Source: Scatophagus argus (taxonomy: Eukaryota; Chordata; Actinopteri; Scatophagidae). From it: DNA of 64,000 nt. Numbering within the stretch: position 1 is the stretch's first letter; every line of letters starts with the position of its first letter. Of this stretch, positions 23,941-36,650 are shown in pieces. Location of the stretch: the NCBI RefSeq assembly GCF_020382885.2, contig NC_058504.1:6438519-6502518 (forward strand), read 5' to 3'. The position numbers were made by a program, and so were the translations under genes. Below the pieces are notes generated by a model. It was not told where the DNA came from and made no database searches. It worked only from the letters and a program-made list of their open reading frames with translations.

Positions 23941-25240
23941 CATCAGTGATCTGCAAGGTAAAATATATTTTCCCTCAATGCAATCTGCTGACTCTGGTTA
24001 AACAAAAAGGATTGTACTCTTTAACAAAAAGTTCTATGTCTGTGGGGATCATTTCCAACGTGTTTAACACTTAAAATAACAGTGACAGACTGTATATTGT
24101 CAGTTTGTCAGGGCCTGTCAGTTCTCCTCCCATATTCCCTTGTGTTCTCTTCTGTTTCACCTTCCTGGACACTGAAAAGTCGACTTGATTTCCTGAGGAG
24201 GCTGAAGTCCTTCAGCGTCTGTGGGAAGCTGCAGCAGAAGTTCTACCACACTGTCTAAGCCAGCGTCCTCTTCTGTGGCAGAGAAGAGGACTCCAAACAA
24301 ACTCAGATCCATAATGAACAATGTCCATCATCCTCTGCACAGAACCTTTAAAAGGCAGAGGAGCACAATCAGCCACAGGCTGCTGTCTCTGTCCTACTCC
24401 ATGGACAGGTTGAGGAGGTCACTTGTCCCTCAGGACATACAGCTCTTCAGCTCCTCCCTGGGAGGACAGCATTAGACTGCGTCACTGAACGGTTTCATAT
24501 TATACATTTCCTTAATCACTTCATCACTTTATCACTCAGAGACCTGACTGCAGGCTTCAACAGGATATGCAGCAAGGGGACAGCGACAACAGGTTTCAGC
24601 AGGCTAATATTACTTGAACAAACTGAAATGTTTTACTTTTCCACGGTTTCCTGGTTAATGTGCTCTTTCAAAGCACGAACTATGTTGTTGTTAGTGTTTT
24701 CAAGTTAAAGCCAAAGACATCAACAACCACCTGCTGGCTCAGCTATGAGCTATAAAATATATTCACATGTACAAATGCCACTTTGTATTTACACCTCAGT
24801 TTGAAGGCCGACCACAACAAAGCTTAAGTTTCCATGCATCATTTCATTTGCGTTTGTCTGTGTATAAAAGCACAAAGCAGGCTAAAGGTACATTAAGAAC
24901 CTCTGCTTTAAACTACTTTTTACATTTCTTACTGTTCTTATGTCCAACTGTTCCACAAAACTTGTTTTGGTTTGTGGTCAACAGTATCTTGACCCTGATG
25001 AAGGCCACAAACCACAACGCGCTGCTCTAAACAATGTTATGGTAGTTTTGGCCCTGTAGATAGACAGGTTGTCTACTGATTTGTCTTCATTCTCATGCAC
25101 CATTCAGATTGGTAAATTGAGGGAAGAAAAGCCTGTTTTGTGTAGTCATTCTGATGCCACAGTTTGTGTTGTTGAACTGGACTGTATTATACTGTGAGGT
25201 GCTCCAGTCCACATGGGTTCCCTCCCTCAGATAAAAATAT
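23941..25240 (+). repeat. NITR upstream block (gene E), left part
   Basis: Copy of the block before C and F, with the CAACAGGATATG module near 24555 and GAGCTATAAAATATATTCAC near 24746. Interrupted at about 25240 by a LINE. Confidence 0.55.
24165..24473 (+). mobile_element. CR1/Rex1-type LINE C-terminal fragment
   Basis: Plus-strand pieces SRLDFLRRLKSFSVCGKL and then LRSIMNNVHHPLHRTFKRQ resemble the C-terminus of CR1/Rex1 LINE proteins. Longer than the copy before gene C; same location as the copy before gene F. Confidence 0.6.
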
Positions 25241-26845
25241 GACTGAGTGGAGCCAGAGGGACAGCTGACAGCTGAAGACGACCAGCGCTGGGCAAGTGAA
25301 TTAAACCTGTTTTTCAACAGATTTATATCCAACCCCACCCTCTCTGCCACCTTTCCTCTCCCATCTTCACACATCTCCAGGCCAGCAGACACTACCACCA
25401 TCACCCAATCATCACCATCTTCACCTTCACTCGCCTGTATTCACAACACTTCATACCAGCCCACTCCACCACCATCAGACCCCCTATCCCCCACTGTCCA
25501 TCCCTTTCCCCTCCTCACCCCCTCCTCTCACCCCTCTCCTTAACATTGGACCACATGAGGAGAGAACTGAGGCGGCTGAAGAACAGAAAAGCTGCAGGAT
25601 CAGCACCAGACTGCTGAGGGACTGTGCTGACCAGCTCTGTGAGGTGGAACCAAACCACTACAGGCCTGTCGCCTTGACCTCCCACCTGATGAAGACCATG
25701 GAGAGGCTCATCCTCAGCCACCTTCGCTCTGTGGTGAGCACAACGATGGACACGCTGCAGTTTGCCTACAGGCCAAACTCAGGGTGGATGACACTGTCAT
25801 CTACCTGCTGCACCGGGCGCTGACTCACCTGGAGAGTGCTGGGAGCGCTGCGAGAATCATGTTTTTTGACTTCTCAAGCGCATTCAACACAATTCAGCCG
25901 GTGCTGCTGAGACGGAAGCTGGAGAGAGCAGGAGTGGACGGACATTTGGCATCGACTACCTCACCAACAGGCCACAGTATGTGAGACTGCGTAACTGTGT
26001 GTCTGAGGTGGTGGTCTGCAGCACCGGGGCCCCCCAGGGAACAGTACTCTTACCTTTCCTCTTCACCCTCTACACCTTAGACTTCACCTACAACACCAGC
26101 GGATGTCACCTCCAGAAGTTCTCCAACGACTCAGCCATTGTTGGCTGTGTGTCTGAGGGGAATGAGACAGAGTACAGGTCAGGCATCGTGGACTTTGTGG
26201 ACTGGTGTGAGTGCAACTGCCTGTGCTTAATCACCAGTAAAACAAAGGAGATGGTGATTAGGACATTACCACACACACTGGTGAACATCCAGGGCTCAGA
26301 CATTGAGATGGTGAACAGTTTTAAGTATCTGAATGTTTACCTCAACCATAAACTGCACTGGTGACATAACACCGATGCCCTGTACAAGAAGGGCCAAAGT
26401 CGCCTCCACCTTCTGAGGAGACTGAGGTCCTTTGGACATTTTATGACTCTGTGGTAGCCTCTGCTATTGATTATGTTGTGGTCTGTTGGGGAACAACACC
26501 TCTCACCCTCTGCATCAGACAGTGGAGGCTCTGAGCAGCTCCTTCAGCAGCAGACTGCTACACCCTCAGAGCAGGAAGGAGCTACTGCAGGTCCTTCATT
26601 CCCACTGCTGTTAGACTGTAAAACTCAACAGTCTTGTCCTCATTCCCTCCCTCATGCAGACTTGTATATAGCTATATATTGTACAGTGCTTATTCGAAAA
26701 CTGTTAGTTTAGAAACTCTTTATATGTTTTGAAACTGTTTTGCACACTTTATGCTTCTGGCACTCTTTTCTGTTCTTGGGACCTGTCACGAGAAGTGAAT
26801 TTCCCTGCTGTGGGATCAATAAAGTTCATCTTATCTTAACTCTTA
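25241..26845 (+). mobile_element. Rex1-type LINE, 5'-truncated and inactive
   Basis: About 1.6 kb lying inside the gene E upstream block; blocks C, F and I lack it. Reverse transcriptase pieces: MKTMERLILSHLRS region, DDTVIYLLHRALTHLE (25785-), FFDFSSAFNTIQPVLLRRKL (25862-), VCSTGAPQGTVLLPFLFTLY (about 26012-26070), and LQKFSNDSAIVGC, in which the usual FSDD catalytic box reads FSND. The C-terminal frame continues as SKTKEMVI ... FKYLNVYLNHKLHW. Ends with GGGATCAATAAAGTTCATC and an ATCTTATCTTA tail. Short frame breaks and the changed catalytic Asp make it inactive. Confidence 0.8.
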
Positions 26846-27200
26846 TAGAAACTCTCAAAGCCTCCAGCTGAACAGCTCCTGAACACCTCCTGTTCCTCTG
26901 ACACTGTGAGCATCACTTTGCTGCTACCTTTTGCCCTCAGCAGAGAAGTAAAGCAGTGGTTTAACAGCCCAACTCAACTCTGTGTGCTGTGCTCTTCCTG
27001 TTGATGTGACTAACCTCAGAGTGGGCGGGTCATCAGTGATGATGTGGAGCGTCTGGATTGGCTGCCTCACAAACTATTTAAGATGGCTAATCTGACTTGG
27101 TGCATCACTTTGGTAAATGAATGGATGCATATTTTTTAAATACACAAGAAAGAAACAAATCACTTCATATTTAGATGATTGCTACAGACATTGGATCATT
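26846..27200 (+). repeat. NITR upstream block (gene E), right part
   Basis: Continues the block interrupted by the LINE, with GGGCGGG, inverted CCAAT and CTATTTAAG at about 27023-27082. Confidence 0.5.
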
Positions 27201-27539
27201 TGTGACTTTCTACAATATATTATCAGTTACTGGGTTTATTCTGCAGTTTATAATACAGTAGTTACTCTATTATTGTGTGTTTTGCTGTAACCCTTTGATT
27301 ACTGTGATTCTACACTAATGACAACAGAAAAATAAATATTATATTCCATTTCTATTCCTAAATCCTCCAGAATCCAACTCACTGGACCTTTAACACATGA
27401 CCTCCACAAGGTAAAATTACATCATTTAGAATGAGATTTGTGTGTCCTACACAGTTTAACCACATGAGTGAGTGTCGTCTGAAAGGTTCATCAAAATATT
27501 TTTACAATACGAGAGAAAACGAACAAAATATTTTTGGAT

Positions 27540-27819
27540 TACTCTGGTAATTCATCAAATCAACCCATCTCTTATGTTAACTCTCACTGTCAGTTATAGA
27601 AACCCACCAACAAACATCAAACAAAAACGTGCTGTTGTTTCATGCCTTTCGGTCGGAAAGATGGGTGATATTATTTCCACTGTGGTAGTACAGTGACAGG
27701 CCATCATAACAACAGGCCAATCAGATTGTTGTGATATTGTTCCCTCCCACTTGATATCATCACTATAAGATGAAGCGTCTTCTAATATCATCTAATTTAA
27801 CGGCTGTCACGGCCAGAAG
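27540..27819 (+). promoter_or_regulatory. proximal promoter of gene E
   Basis: TGTGGT at 27681-27686, CCAAT at 27717-27721 and TATAAGA at 27764-27770. The CCAAT-to-ATG distance is 103 bp. Confidence 0.6.
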
Positions 27820-29587
27820 ATGTTCTTCATATTTTATTTGCTGCTGACACTCAGGGTGGGAAGTAAGTGAATGAAATCAAATTCTTTCCATATACATTTC
27901 AAGTATGTTGTCATCGTCTTGTATCAGTTTAATACAAGATATGTATGAATGTACTGCATCTCTGTTGTTCGTCACTGATGTATTTAATGTTATGTTTAGG
28001 ATGCACAGATGATGTGATCATTGAGATGAAGACTGTTGGTGTTGGAGATGATGTGACTCTGACCTGTACCCGCCAGAAAGCTCAAGATGGAACAACAGCC
28101 TTGTTTTGGATCAGGGTTGTTTCTGGAAACTTACCTGAATTCTTGGGGGCAACATATGCCTTTGATTATAAGGGTATTAATCAGACTCCTCGCATCACAG
28201 CAAAACAAGGACCTGGAACGTTTCTTCTCCATATTAAAGAAACAAAGCGAAGTGATACTGGAGTTTACTACTGTGTAAAAGTATACCTACGTGACATGAA
28301 ATTTTTGAATGCAACATTTCTGAGAATTAAAGGTAAACACCATTTATAACAGCAGTGTACATACATTTTCATATGGAGGCAGGACTTCAGATTAAAGTGT
28401 TGATGTGTATTTTAAAGTTTTCATTAGGAGAGTAAAGCATGTTTCATTTCGTGTTTGTATTTCCCAGGATCAGAACCTGATATCACTGCTGTCATTCAGG
28501 AGCCTCCATCTGATTCAGTCCATCCAGGAGACTCAGTGCCTCTGAAGTGTTCAGTCCTCTCTGACCCTGAAGACAAAACATGTCCAGGAGGTCCCAGTCT
28601 GTTCTGGTTCAAAGCTGGATCAGATGAATCTCATCCCAGTGTCATTTACACTCATGGAGACTCTGGTGATGGATGTGACAAGAGTCCTGAGGCTCACGCT
28701 CCACAGAAATGTGTCTACAGCTTCTCTAAGAGCGTCAGCTCCTCTGATGCTGGGACTTATTACTGTGCTGTGGCCACATGTGGGGAGATATTATTTGGAA
28801 ATGGAACAAAAATGGACATTCAAGGTAACTGCTGAACATTTCAATATCCATGAAGATGTTCGGCAAACCCTGCATTGTAACATCATGTTAACTTTCATTG
28901 TTTGTTCTTCATATTGTTTCAGCCCCTAACATGCAGGAGGACAATACAGTTCTGCTTCTGTTATGTGCTGCTTTGGCTCCAAGTCTGATTGTTATAACCT
29001 TCCTGATTTTTACCATCAACAAAAATTCTTGTGGTTGTTGCAAAGGTAACAGAATTTCAGCCTATAAAACAGCATTTTGTCAAAGCTAACATCAAGATAT
29101 ATACAGTGCATCTGGAAAGTATTCACACCGCTTTGCTTTTTCCACATTTTATTATGTTACAGTCTCATTACAAAATGAATTAAATTCATTTATTTCCTCA
29201 AAATTCTACACAAAATTCCCCATAATGACTTCAATTCAATCAGCTAATCATTATTTATTTTTCTTGTCTGTATTTATGTGTTCTCATACGTTTCTCATTG
29301 TTTGGTTAACAGACACTGTGACCACTGCTGGGCAGAAAAATCAGCATTTAAGGATGTTAATGGTAAGATTAACCTTCCACAAGAATGTTTATGATATTTA
29401 AACCCATTTATTGAGATTGTCATCTCACATTACATGCCATATATTTTCTCAGAGAGTTGAGGACACTTGGGTTTATTCTGCTGTCGTCTTCACCACCATG
29501 AGAACTGACAGCAGTGGAACGAGGGATGCAAACTCATCAGAGAGAGAGAGGATCTACGCTGCTGTCAAGGCTTTGGGGTTGGATTAG
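27820..29587 (+). CDS. nitr: NITR gene E, type-1 head joined to type-2 tail across a Tc1 scar
   Basis: Complete NITR of 346 aa: signal 27820-27862, V 28000-28332, I 28468-28824, TM 28923-29045, linker 29313-29362, tail 29453-29587 (1041 bp). The V domain reads [10 protein letters not shown] ... DTGVYYC ... NATFLRI. The I domain is standard except KSVSSSD in place of KNVSSSD, which removes an NVS glycosylation sequon. The TM exon is type 1, but the helix reads CAALAPSLIVITF with a proline where the others have leucine. INKNSCGCC follows, then a type-2 linker and tail (WVYSAV, RIYAAV). Intron 4 contains 126 bp of a Tc1 left end exactly at the type-1/type-2 join. Still a full open frame with intact splice sites, so probably functional; whether its signalling is inhibitory is less certain than for type 1. 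Confidence 0.88.
29104..29229 (+). mobile_element. Tc1-like left-end scar in intron 4 of gene E
   Basis: Begins CAGTGCATCTGGAAAG after TA at the same target site as the full element in gene B and stops after CCCATAATGAC. It is followed at once by TTCAATTCAATCAGC, which is gene D-type intron sequence. Confidence 0.85.
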
Positions 29588-30440
29588 AAGTTCAGTCAAC
29601 TGCAGCCAAAAATCTCTGTGTAAAATGAGTTATTACATGCTAAACGCATTCTGCAATTCACAAAAAACTTTTCATGTTGTGTATCTTTTAAGTCAGCATG
29701 CCTGCAAATTATTAAAATCCAACTGAAATCACATTTAGTCATCCATTCTTGAGATCAGAAATGAATTAAAATTTAAATATATCCTGGCCAGCATCTGAAC
29801 AAACAGACCTGACATTTTGACACACCTTGTTCAGTTAGTCTCTGTGTAAAATGAGTTATTATAAATCATTTGAACTGGATAAAAGAAACATTTCTTCCAT
29901 TTTTCAAATGGACATGAGTATGCTATTTGATGCTGTTTGATCATTAAACAAATCTCTCAACTTCATTTGTGACCCACCATCTTACTTTTATATTTTCATT
30001 TCTGTGAGTATAATGAAGACTTACACGTATAGCCTAACAATTTTCATCAAAAATTGCTCCACCCGTATTAAACAGGCCTACTGTGTGCAGTTTTGGCATC
30101 GTATGTTGTGTATGTTTTATGTCAACATTTCTGCATGCTATTAAAATTTGAATGAAAACACATTTAGTCATCGCTCATTCAAAAATGTTAGTAGGCGACA
30201 ACACTGTGTTTGAATAAATGTAAATAGGTGTGACACAACACGTGTCCTAAAAAAGTGACTTATCATTAACTTGTCTTGACTTGCCTTAACTTGACTTGTC
30301 ATTTTGTCTATTATGTCATTTTCAATGCAAAATTGATAAGAACTTGACATTAATCAAGGTAACAAGAATTTTGTTATAACAATGAAAATAAAATTTTGGG
30401 AAAAGAGAGAGAGCAAGAGGCCAGGCTCCAAGCAATCTGA
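29588..30440 (+). repeat. type-2 3' flank of gene E
   Basis: Matches 23268-23940 downstream of D, with an extra stretch near 30080-30255 absent from the D copy. No gene seen. Confidence 0.5.
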
Positions 30441-32030
30441 ATGAAATGTCATCAGTGATCTGCAAGGTAAAATATATTTTCCCTCAATGCAATCTGCTGA
30501 CTCTGGTTAAACAAAAAGGATTGTACTCTTTAACAAAAAGTTCGATATCTGTTGGGATCATTTCCAGAGTGTTTAACACTTAAAATAACAGTGACAGACT
30601 GTATATTGTCAGTTTGTCAGGGCCTGTCAGTTCTCCTCTCATATTCCCTTGTGTTCTTTTCTGTTTCACCTTCCTGGACACTGAAAAGTCGACTTGATTT
30701 CCTGAGGAGGCTGAAGTCCTTCAGCGTCTGTGGGAAGCTGCTGCAGAAGTTCTACCACACTGTCTAAGCCAGCGTCCTCTTCTGTGGCAGAGAAGAGGAC
30801 TCCAAACAAACTCAGATCCATAATGAACAATGTCCATCATCCTCTGCACAGAACCTTAAATAGGCAGAGGAGCACAATCAGCCACAGGCTGCTGTCTCTG
30901 TCCTACTCCATGGACAGGTTGAGGAGGTCACTTGTCCCTCAGGACATACAGCTCTTCAGCTCCTCCCTGGGAGGACAGCATTAGACTGCGTCACTGAACG
31001 GTTTCACATTATACATTTCCTTAATCACTTCATCACTTTATCACTCAGAGACCTGACTGCAGGCTTCAACAGGATATGCAGCAAGGGGACAGCGACAACA
31101 GGTTTCAGCAGGCTAATATTACTTGAACAAACTGAAATGTTTTACTTTTCCACGGTTTCCTGGTTAATGTGCTCTTTCAAAGCAGGAACTATGTTGTTGT
31201 TAGTGTTTTTAAGTTAAAGCCAAAGACATCAACAACCACCTGCTGGCTCAGCTATGAGCTATAAAATATATTCACATGTACAAATGCCACTTTGTATTTA
31301 CACCTCAGTTTGAAGGCCAACCACAACAAAGCTTAAGTTTCCATGCATCATTTCGTTTGCGTTTGTCTGTGTATAAAAGCACAAAGCAGGCTAAAGGTGC
31401 ATTAAGAACTTCTGCTTTAAACTACATTTTACATTTGTTACTGTTCTTATGTCCACAAAACTTGTTTTGGTTTATGGTCAACAGTATCTTGACCCTGATG
31501 AAGGCCACAAACCACAACATGCTGCTCTAAACAATGTTATGGTAGTTTTGGCCCTGTAGATAGACAGGTTGTCTACTGATTTGTCTTCATTCTCATGCAC
31601 CATTCAGATTGGAAAAGTGAGGGAAGAAAACTCTGTTTTGTGTAGTCATTCTGATGCCACAGTTTGTGTTGTTGAACTGGACTGCATTATACTGTGAGGT
31701 GCTCCAGTCCACATGGGTTCCCTCCCTCAGATAAAAATATATAGTTCAGACACTCTAAAAGCCTCCAGCTGAACAGCTCCTGAACAGCTCCTGTTCCTCT
31801 GACACTGTGAGCATCACTTTGCTGCTACCTTTTGCCCTCAGCAGAGAAGTAAAGCAGTGGTTTAACAGCCCAACTCAACTCTGTGTGCTGTGCTCTTCCT
31901 GTTGATGTGACTAACCTCAGAGTGGGCGGGTCATCAGTGATGATGTGGAGCGTCTGGATTGGCTGCCTCACAAACTATTTAAGATGACTTGGTGCATCAC
32001 TTTAGTAAATGAATGGATGCATATTTTTCA
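30441..32030 (+). repeat. NITR upstream block (gene F)
   Basis: Uninterrupted copy of the block: CAACAGGATATG module near 31065, TATAAAATATATTCAC near 31260, GGGCGGG / inverted CCAAT / CTATTTAAG at about 31923-31982. It shows what the E copy looked like before the Rex1-type insertion. Confidence 0.55.
30673..30983 (+). mobile_element. CR1/Rex1-type LINE C-terminal fragment
   Basis: Third copy of the fragment before C and E: SRLDFLRRLKSFSVCGKLLQ, then LRSIMNNVHHPLHRTLNRQ in another frame. Confidence 0.6.
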
Positions 32031-32429
32031 AATACACAAAAATCAAACAAATCACTTCATATTTAGATGATTGCTACAGACATTGGATCATTTGTGACTT
32101 TCTACAATGTATTGTCAGTTACTGGGTTTATTCTGCAGTTTTTTTTACAGTAGTTACTCTATTACTGTGCATCTTACTGTAACCCTTTGATTACTGTGAT
32201 TCTACACTAACGACAACAGAATAATAAATATTCTATTCCATTTCTATTCCTAAATCCTCCAGAATCCAACTCACTGGACCTTTAACACATGACCTCCACA
32301 AGGTAAAATGACATCATTTAGGATGAGATTTGTGTGTCCTACACAGTTTAACCACATGAATGAGTGTCGTCTGAAAGGTCCATCAAAATATTTTTGCAAT
32401 ATGAGAGAAAATGAGCAAAATATTTTTGG

Positions 32430-32711
32430 ATTACATTTGTAGTTCATCAGATCAAATCATCTTTTGTGTTTACTCTCACTGTCAGTTATAGAAACCCACC
32501 AACAAACATCAAACAAAAACGTGCTGTTGTTTCATGCCTTTCTGTCGGAAAGATGGGTGATATTATTTCCACTGTGGTAGTACAGTGACAGGCCATCATA
32601 ACGAGAGGCCAATCAGATTGTTGTGAAGTTGTTCCCTCCCACTTGATATCATCACTATAAGATGAAGCGTTTTCTAATATCATCTAATTTAACGGCTGTC
32701 ACGGCCAGAAG
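32430..32711 (+). promoter_or_regulatory. proximal promoter of gene F
   Basis: TGTGGT at 32573-32578 and CCAAT at 32609-32613, 103 bp before the ATG, with a TATAAGA element between CCAAT and ATG. Confidence 0.6.
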
Positions 32712-34415
32712 ATGTTCTTCATATTTTATTTACTGCTGACACTCAGGGTGGGAAGTAAGTGCATGAAATCAAATTCTTTCCATATACATTTCAAGTATGT
32801 TGTCATCGTCTTGTATCAGTTTAATACAAGTGATGTATGAATGTACTGCATCTCTGTTGTTCGTCACTGATGTATTTAATGTTATGTTTAGGATGCACAG
32901 ATGATGTGATCATTGAGATGAAGACTGTTGGTGTTGGAGATGATGTGACTCTGACCTGTACCCGCCAGAAAGCTCAAGATGTAACAACAGCCTTGTTTTG
33001 GATCAGGGTTGTTTCTGGAAACTTACCTGAATTCTTGGGAGGAACATTTGCATTTGATTATGAGGTTATCAACGAGACTCCTCGTATCACAGCAAAACAA
33101 GGGCCTGGAACGTTTCTTCTCCATATTCATGAAACAAAGAGAAGTGATACTGGACTTTACTACTGTGTAAAAGTAGAACAACGTGACATGAAATTTTTGA
33201 ATGGAACATTTCTGAGAATTAAAGGTAAACACCATTTATAACAGCAGTGTACATACATTTTCATATGGAGGCAGGACTTCAGATTAAAGTATTGATGTGT
33301 ATTTTAAAGTTTTCATGAGGAGAGTAAAGCATGTTTCATTTCATGTTTGTATTTCCCAGGATCAGAACCTGATATCACTGCTGTCATTCAGGAGCCTCCA
33401 TCTGATTCAGTCCATCCAGGAGACTCAGTGACTCTGAAGTGTTCAGTCCTCTCTGACCCTGAAGACAAAACATGTCCGGGAGGTCCCAGTGTGTTCTGGT
33501 TCAAAGCTGGATCAGATGAATCTCATCCCAGTGTCATTTACACTCATGGAGACTCTGGTGATGGATGTGACAAGAGTCCTGAGGCTCACGCTCCACAGAA
33601 ATGTGTCTACAGCTTCTCTAAGAACGTCAGCTCCTCTGATGATTACTGTGCTGTGGCCACATGTGGGGAGATATTATTTGGAAATGGAACAAAACTGGAC
33701 ATTGAAGGTAACTGCTGAATATTTCCATAAAAAACAATAAATATTAATTCTACATCTGATAGAATCAATAAAGATGTTCAGCAAACCCTGCATTGTAACA
33801 TCATGTTAACTTTCATTGTTTGTTCTTCTTCATATTGTTTCAGCCCCTAACATGCAGGAGGACAATACAGTTCTGCTTCTGTTATGTGCTGCTTTGGCTC
33901 TAAGTCTGATTGTTATAACCTGCCTGATTTTTACCATCAACAAAAATTCTTGTGGTTGTTGCAAAGGTAACAGAATTTCAGCCTATAAAACAGCATTTTG
34001 CAAAAACTAATGTCAAGATATATACATTAAGCCAAGTCGATTTTAATGATGTCACCCCATTTCCAATAAATATAATATTGTCTATTTGTGTAAATTAACC
34101 TACAGCTTCTTTCCCCTGAAATCTTTGTTTTTATTTGTTAATAAAGCTCAAACAGCCAGCGGTGACCAGCAATGTCAGCAGGTAAGGTATAAAGAAAAGA
34201 TGACACTGAATAGTTATTAACATACGTAAATGTTAACATGTGGTATCTCATAACATTCTTTTCATATATTTGCTCAGAGAGACGAGAACTCATTGGTTTA
34301 TTCTGCACCAACCTTCACCAAGAGCAAAGCTGCCAAATCAGGGAAAAGGAATGTAAAAACAACTGAAGGAGGGATAATCTACTCTGACGTCAGGACTTTT
34401 GGATCTGCCATTTAA
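32712..34415 (+). CDS. nitr: NITR gene F, type-1 tail, 3-codon deletion in I domain
   Basis: Complete NITR of 339 aa: signal 32712-32754, V 32892-33224, I 33360-33707, TM 33844-33966, linker 34147-34181, tail 34278-34415 (1020 bp). The I exon is 348 bp rather than 357: near 33640 SSDDYCAVATC replaces [14 protein letters not shown]. The Asp-x-Gly-x-Tyr-x-Cys motif just before the second core cysteine is therefore lost, although the frame and all six cysteines remain. The V domain is normal (DTGLYYC, NGTFLRI; NET sequon). The helix has no charge, then INKNSCGCC. The linker reads AQTASGDQQCQQ with an additional Cys. The tail has IIYSDV, a canonical ITIM. Intron 4 has the empty Tc1 site, and intron 3 has a short insertion near 33725-33770. 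The I domain may fold poorly; the gene may be a recent functional loss or a length variant. Confidence 0.87.
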
Positions 34416-36650
34416 AAGATATTTTCATCTTTTTCTTCTGATGAGGTGTATAGAATATCACTTTCATTTTCCGTTGGTAACTATATTTAAAATCAAAATT
34501 TTTGTCCAGTCTGAAATTGTGTAAAAAGATAAGAATATCCAGATTTGATCATTTTCGGCTTTTGGTGACATGAGTTTTGTGCATCTACGTCTTGATTTAT
34601 TTTTGTGCATTTTCTCTTATTAAAGTCATTGAAGAGTTTTATCTGGCCACCACTCAAACAGGCTTTTTCAATGATTCATCTTAAAGAGGACGAGGGTTGA
34701 GGGAGGTTTTTAATCTGTGTTTGTCTTTTATCTGCTGCTCAGTCTGTAAGCGTCTCTTATGTATCAACAACATGTAAAAATAATTGCAGCAAATAAAACT
34801 GATGTGTACATGTGTTGTTTCCTTCCTTAAAAGCCAAACTTTTAACAGAAAACTAAAAACCTGTAAACATGTTTTCAGTTTGTGCCCCACGACTCAAAGT
34901 CCTTTCCAACATGAGCCAGCATTCACACACACATTCACACACACATTCACACACAGCTGGCAGAGGACACCATGTAAGCTCATCAGGACCGAAAACCATT
35001 CACATGAACACTGACACACTGATAGAAAAGCCATCAGGAGCAATTATGTGGTCCAGTATCAGGATGAGTGTCTTGCCCATGGACAAGGACAAGGATATGA
35101 AAAGCAAACATGTTCTTTGTAAATAGAATTTCCATGAAGGAAATGTTGAACTCATAGGTAACAGTACCAAAAAAACAAAAGGCAAATAAAAACTTCATGA
35201 GGACTGAATACATGTTTCATATTGTCAACAAGTGAATGTGATGTACCGTCTGTCGTAACCCTAATAAACCTGACATCTCAATATTAAACTTAAGACAGAT
35301 TTAATTCAGTCATCAGGACAAACAAATATGCTTTCAAGCACAATCACACTCTGCACTCTGAAGCATTTTCTCTTAACAACAACATGCCATGACATTTTAT
35401 TTCAATAAATCAAGGTTTCCAGAGCAAATGTAGCCTGCTAATATGTTGTTTTTACTGACTTACATAGCAGCACCGGCAGGTTGACATTTTTGTTGGTGTG
35501 TGAAACATCTGCTGGGTGGATTGTGATGAAATTTGTCTCACAGTGTCTTAAAAACGTGTCAGGGGCATCCCTGTGGCTTTGTGATTAAGTTACCAAACAT
35601 GAACTGCAGCGTCTGGTTGGGGACTTTTGTTTCTTCTCTCTGTCACTTATTTCAGAAACAGCTGGCTTGTGTATTTCCTGTTGCTCCTCATCTCATCAAG
35701 TTTGCACCATTCAGTCGTCATGCAAGTTTGAGATGTGAGCACCCATCAGAGCCCATCTCACAGTCAAGAAGGGTGTTGCTGCTTGTGTACTGACACAACA
35801 AATAAATTACATGCACAGTAGTTTGTGTTGTAAACACAATTAATCATTCCGAAGAGAAATCTGTATAAAATATACTGTGTAAAAAATGTTGTAAACTCCT
35901 CCGTCTTTCTGGTTCCACATCACTTTGTAGGCCTCCTGCATGTCTGCTAACAACAAGCAAAGCCACATGCAGCAGAAACACACACAGACAGGCTGTGGTG
36001 GGCTGTTTCTCCACCCTTTGACCAACCATCAAGGCTGTTTACTCAGAACAGACCTGACCATGTGCTTCAACAGGATATGTAGTGAGGGTAACGCTGCAAA
36101 GAGGGAGACGACACAAGAGACTTTTGTTGCTGAACAAACTGAAGTCACTTCTTTAGTTTTTCTTTCAGGCTAATGTGCTCATTCACACAATAAATAATGA
36201 ATTGTGTTGTAAAGCACCACAGGCAACAGATGCATATCAGGTTATGTTTTCAACCATGCAATGAGCACTTTAGCGTGGCTGTCAAATCATTTTGTCGATA
36301 GTCTGGACAATTTGACTTAAAATCTCATTTCAAAGTTCTTGTCTTGTCAGGAAAGACCAGGACAGGACCAGTGAACCTGTACTTGAACACCTCTTTGTTC
36401 CTGACCACATAGTCTTTGTATCTCCTCATGTGTGCTTCACTCGCCAGCCTTCCTCCTTGTGTCTGCTGTCTTGATTTGTACATTTAATTGTTTTTGAATT
36501 GTTGCTCACTCCCTGCCTGTGCTGTTGACTTCTTGGACTGCCTGCCAGTGTGTGTCTGGTGTATTCCTGTAAAGACTGTGCTATTTTGAACTCCACACGG
36601 CCTCCCATGTATCTTCTATCAGTTCCTGCTGAAGATGTAACAACTCAATA
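34416..36650 (+). repeat. type-1 3' flank of gene F
   Basis: Matches 17323-19240 downstream of C, including the ACACATTC repeats near 34921-34955 and the GGCTGTTTACTCAGA module at about 36030-36090. Around 36545-36650 it includes the stretch that borders Rex3 in other copies, but here no Rex3 is present. The segment 36180-36470 has no match elsewhere in the window that I could see. Confidence 0.55.
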
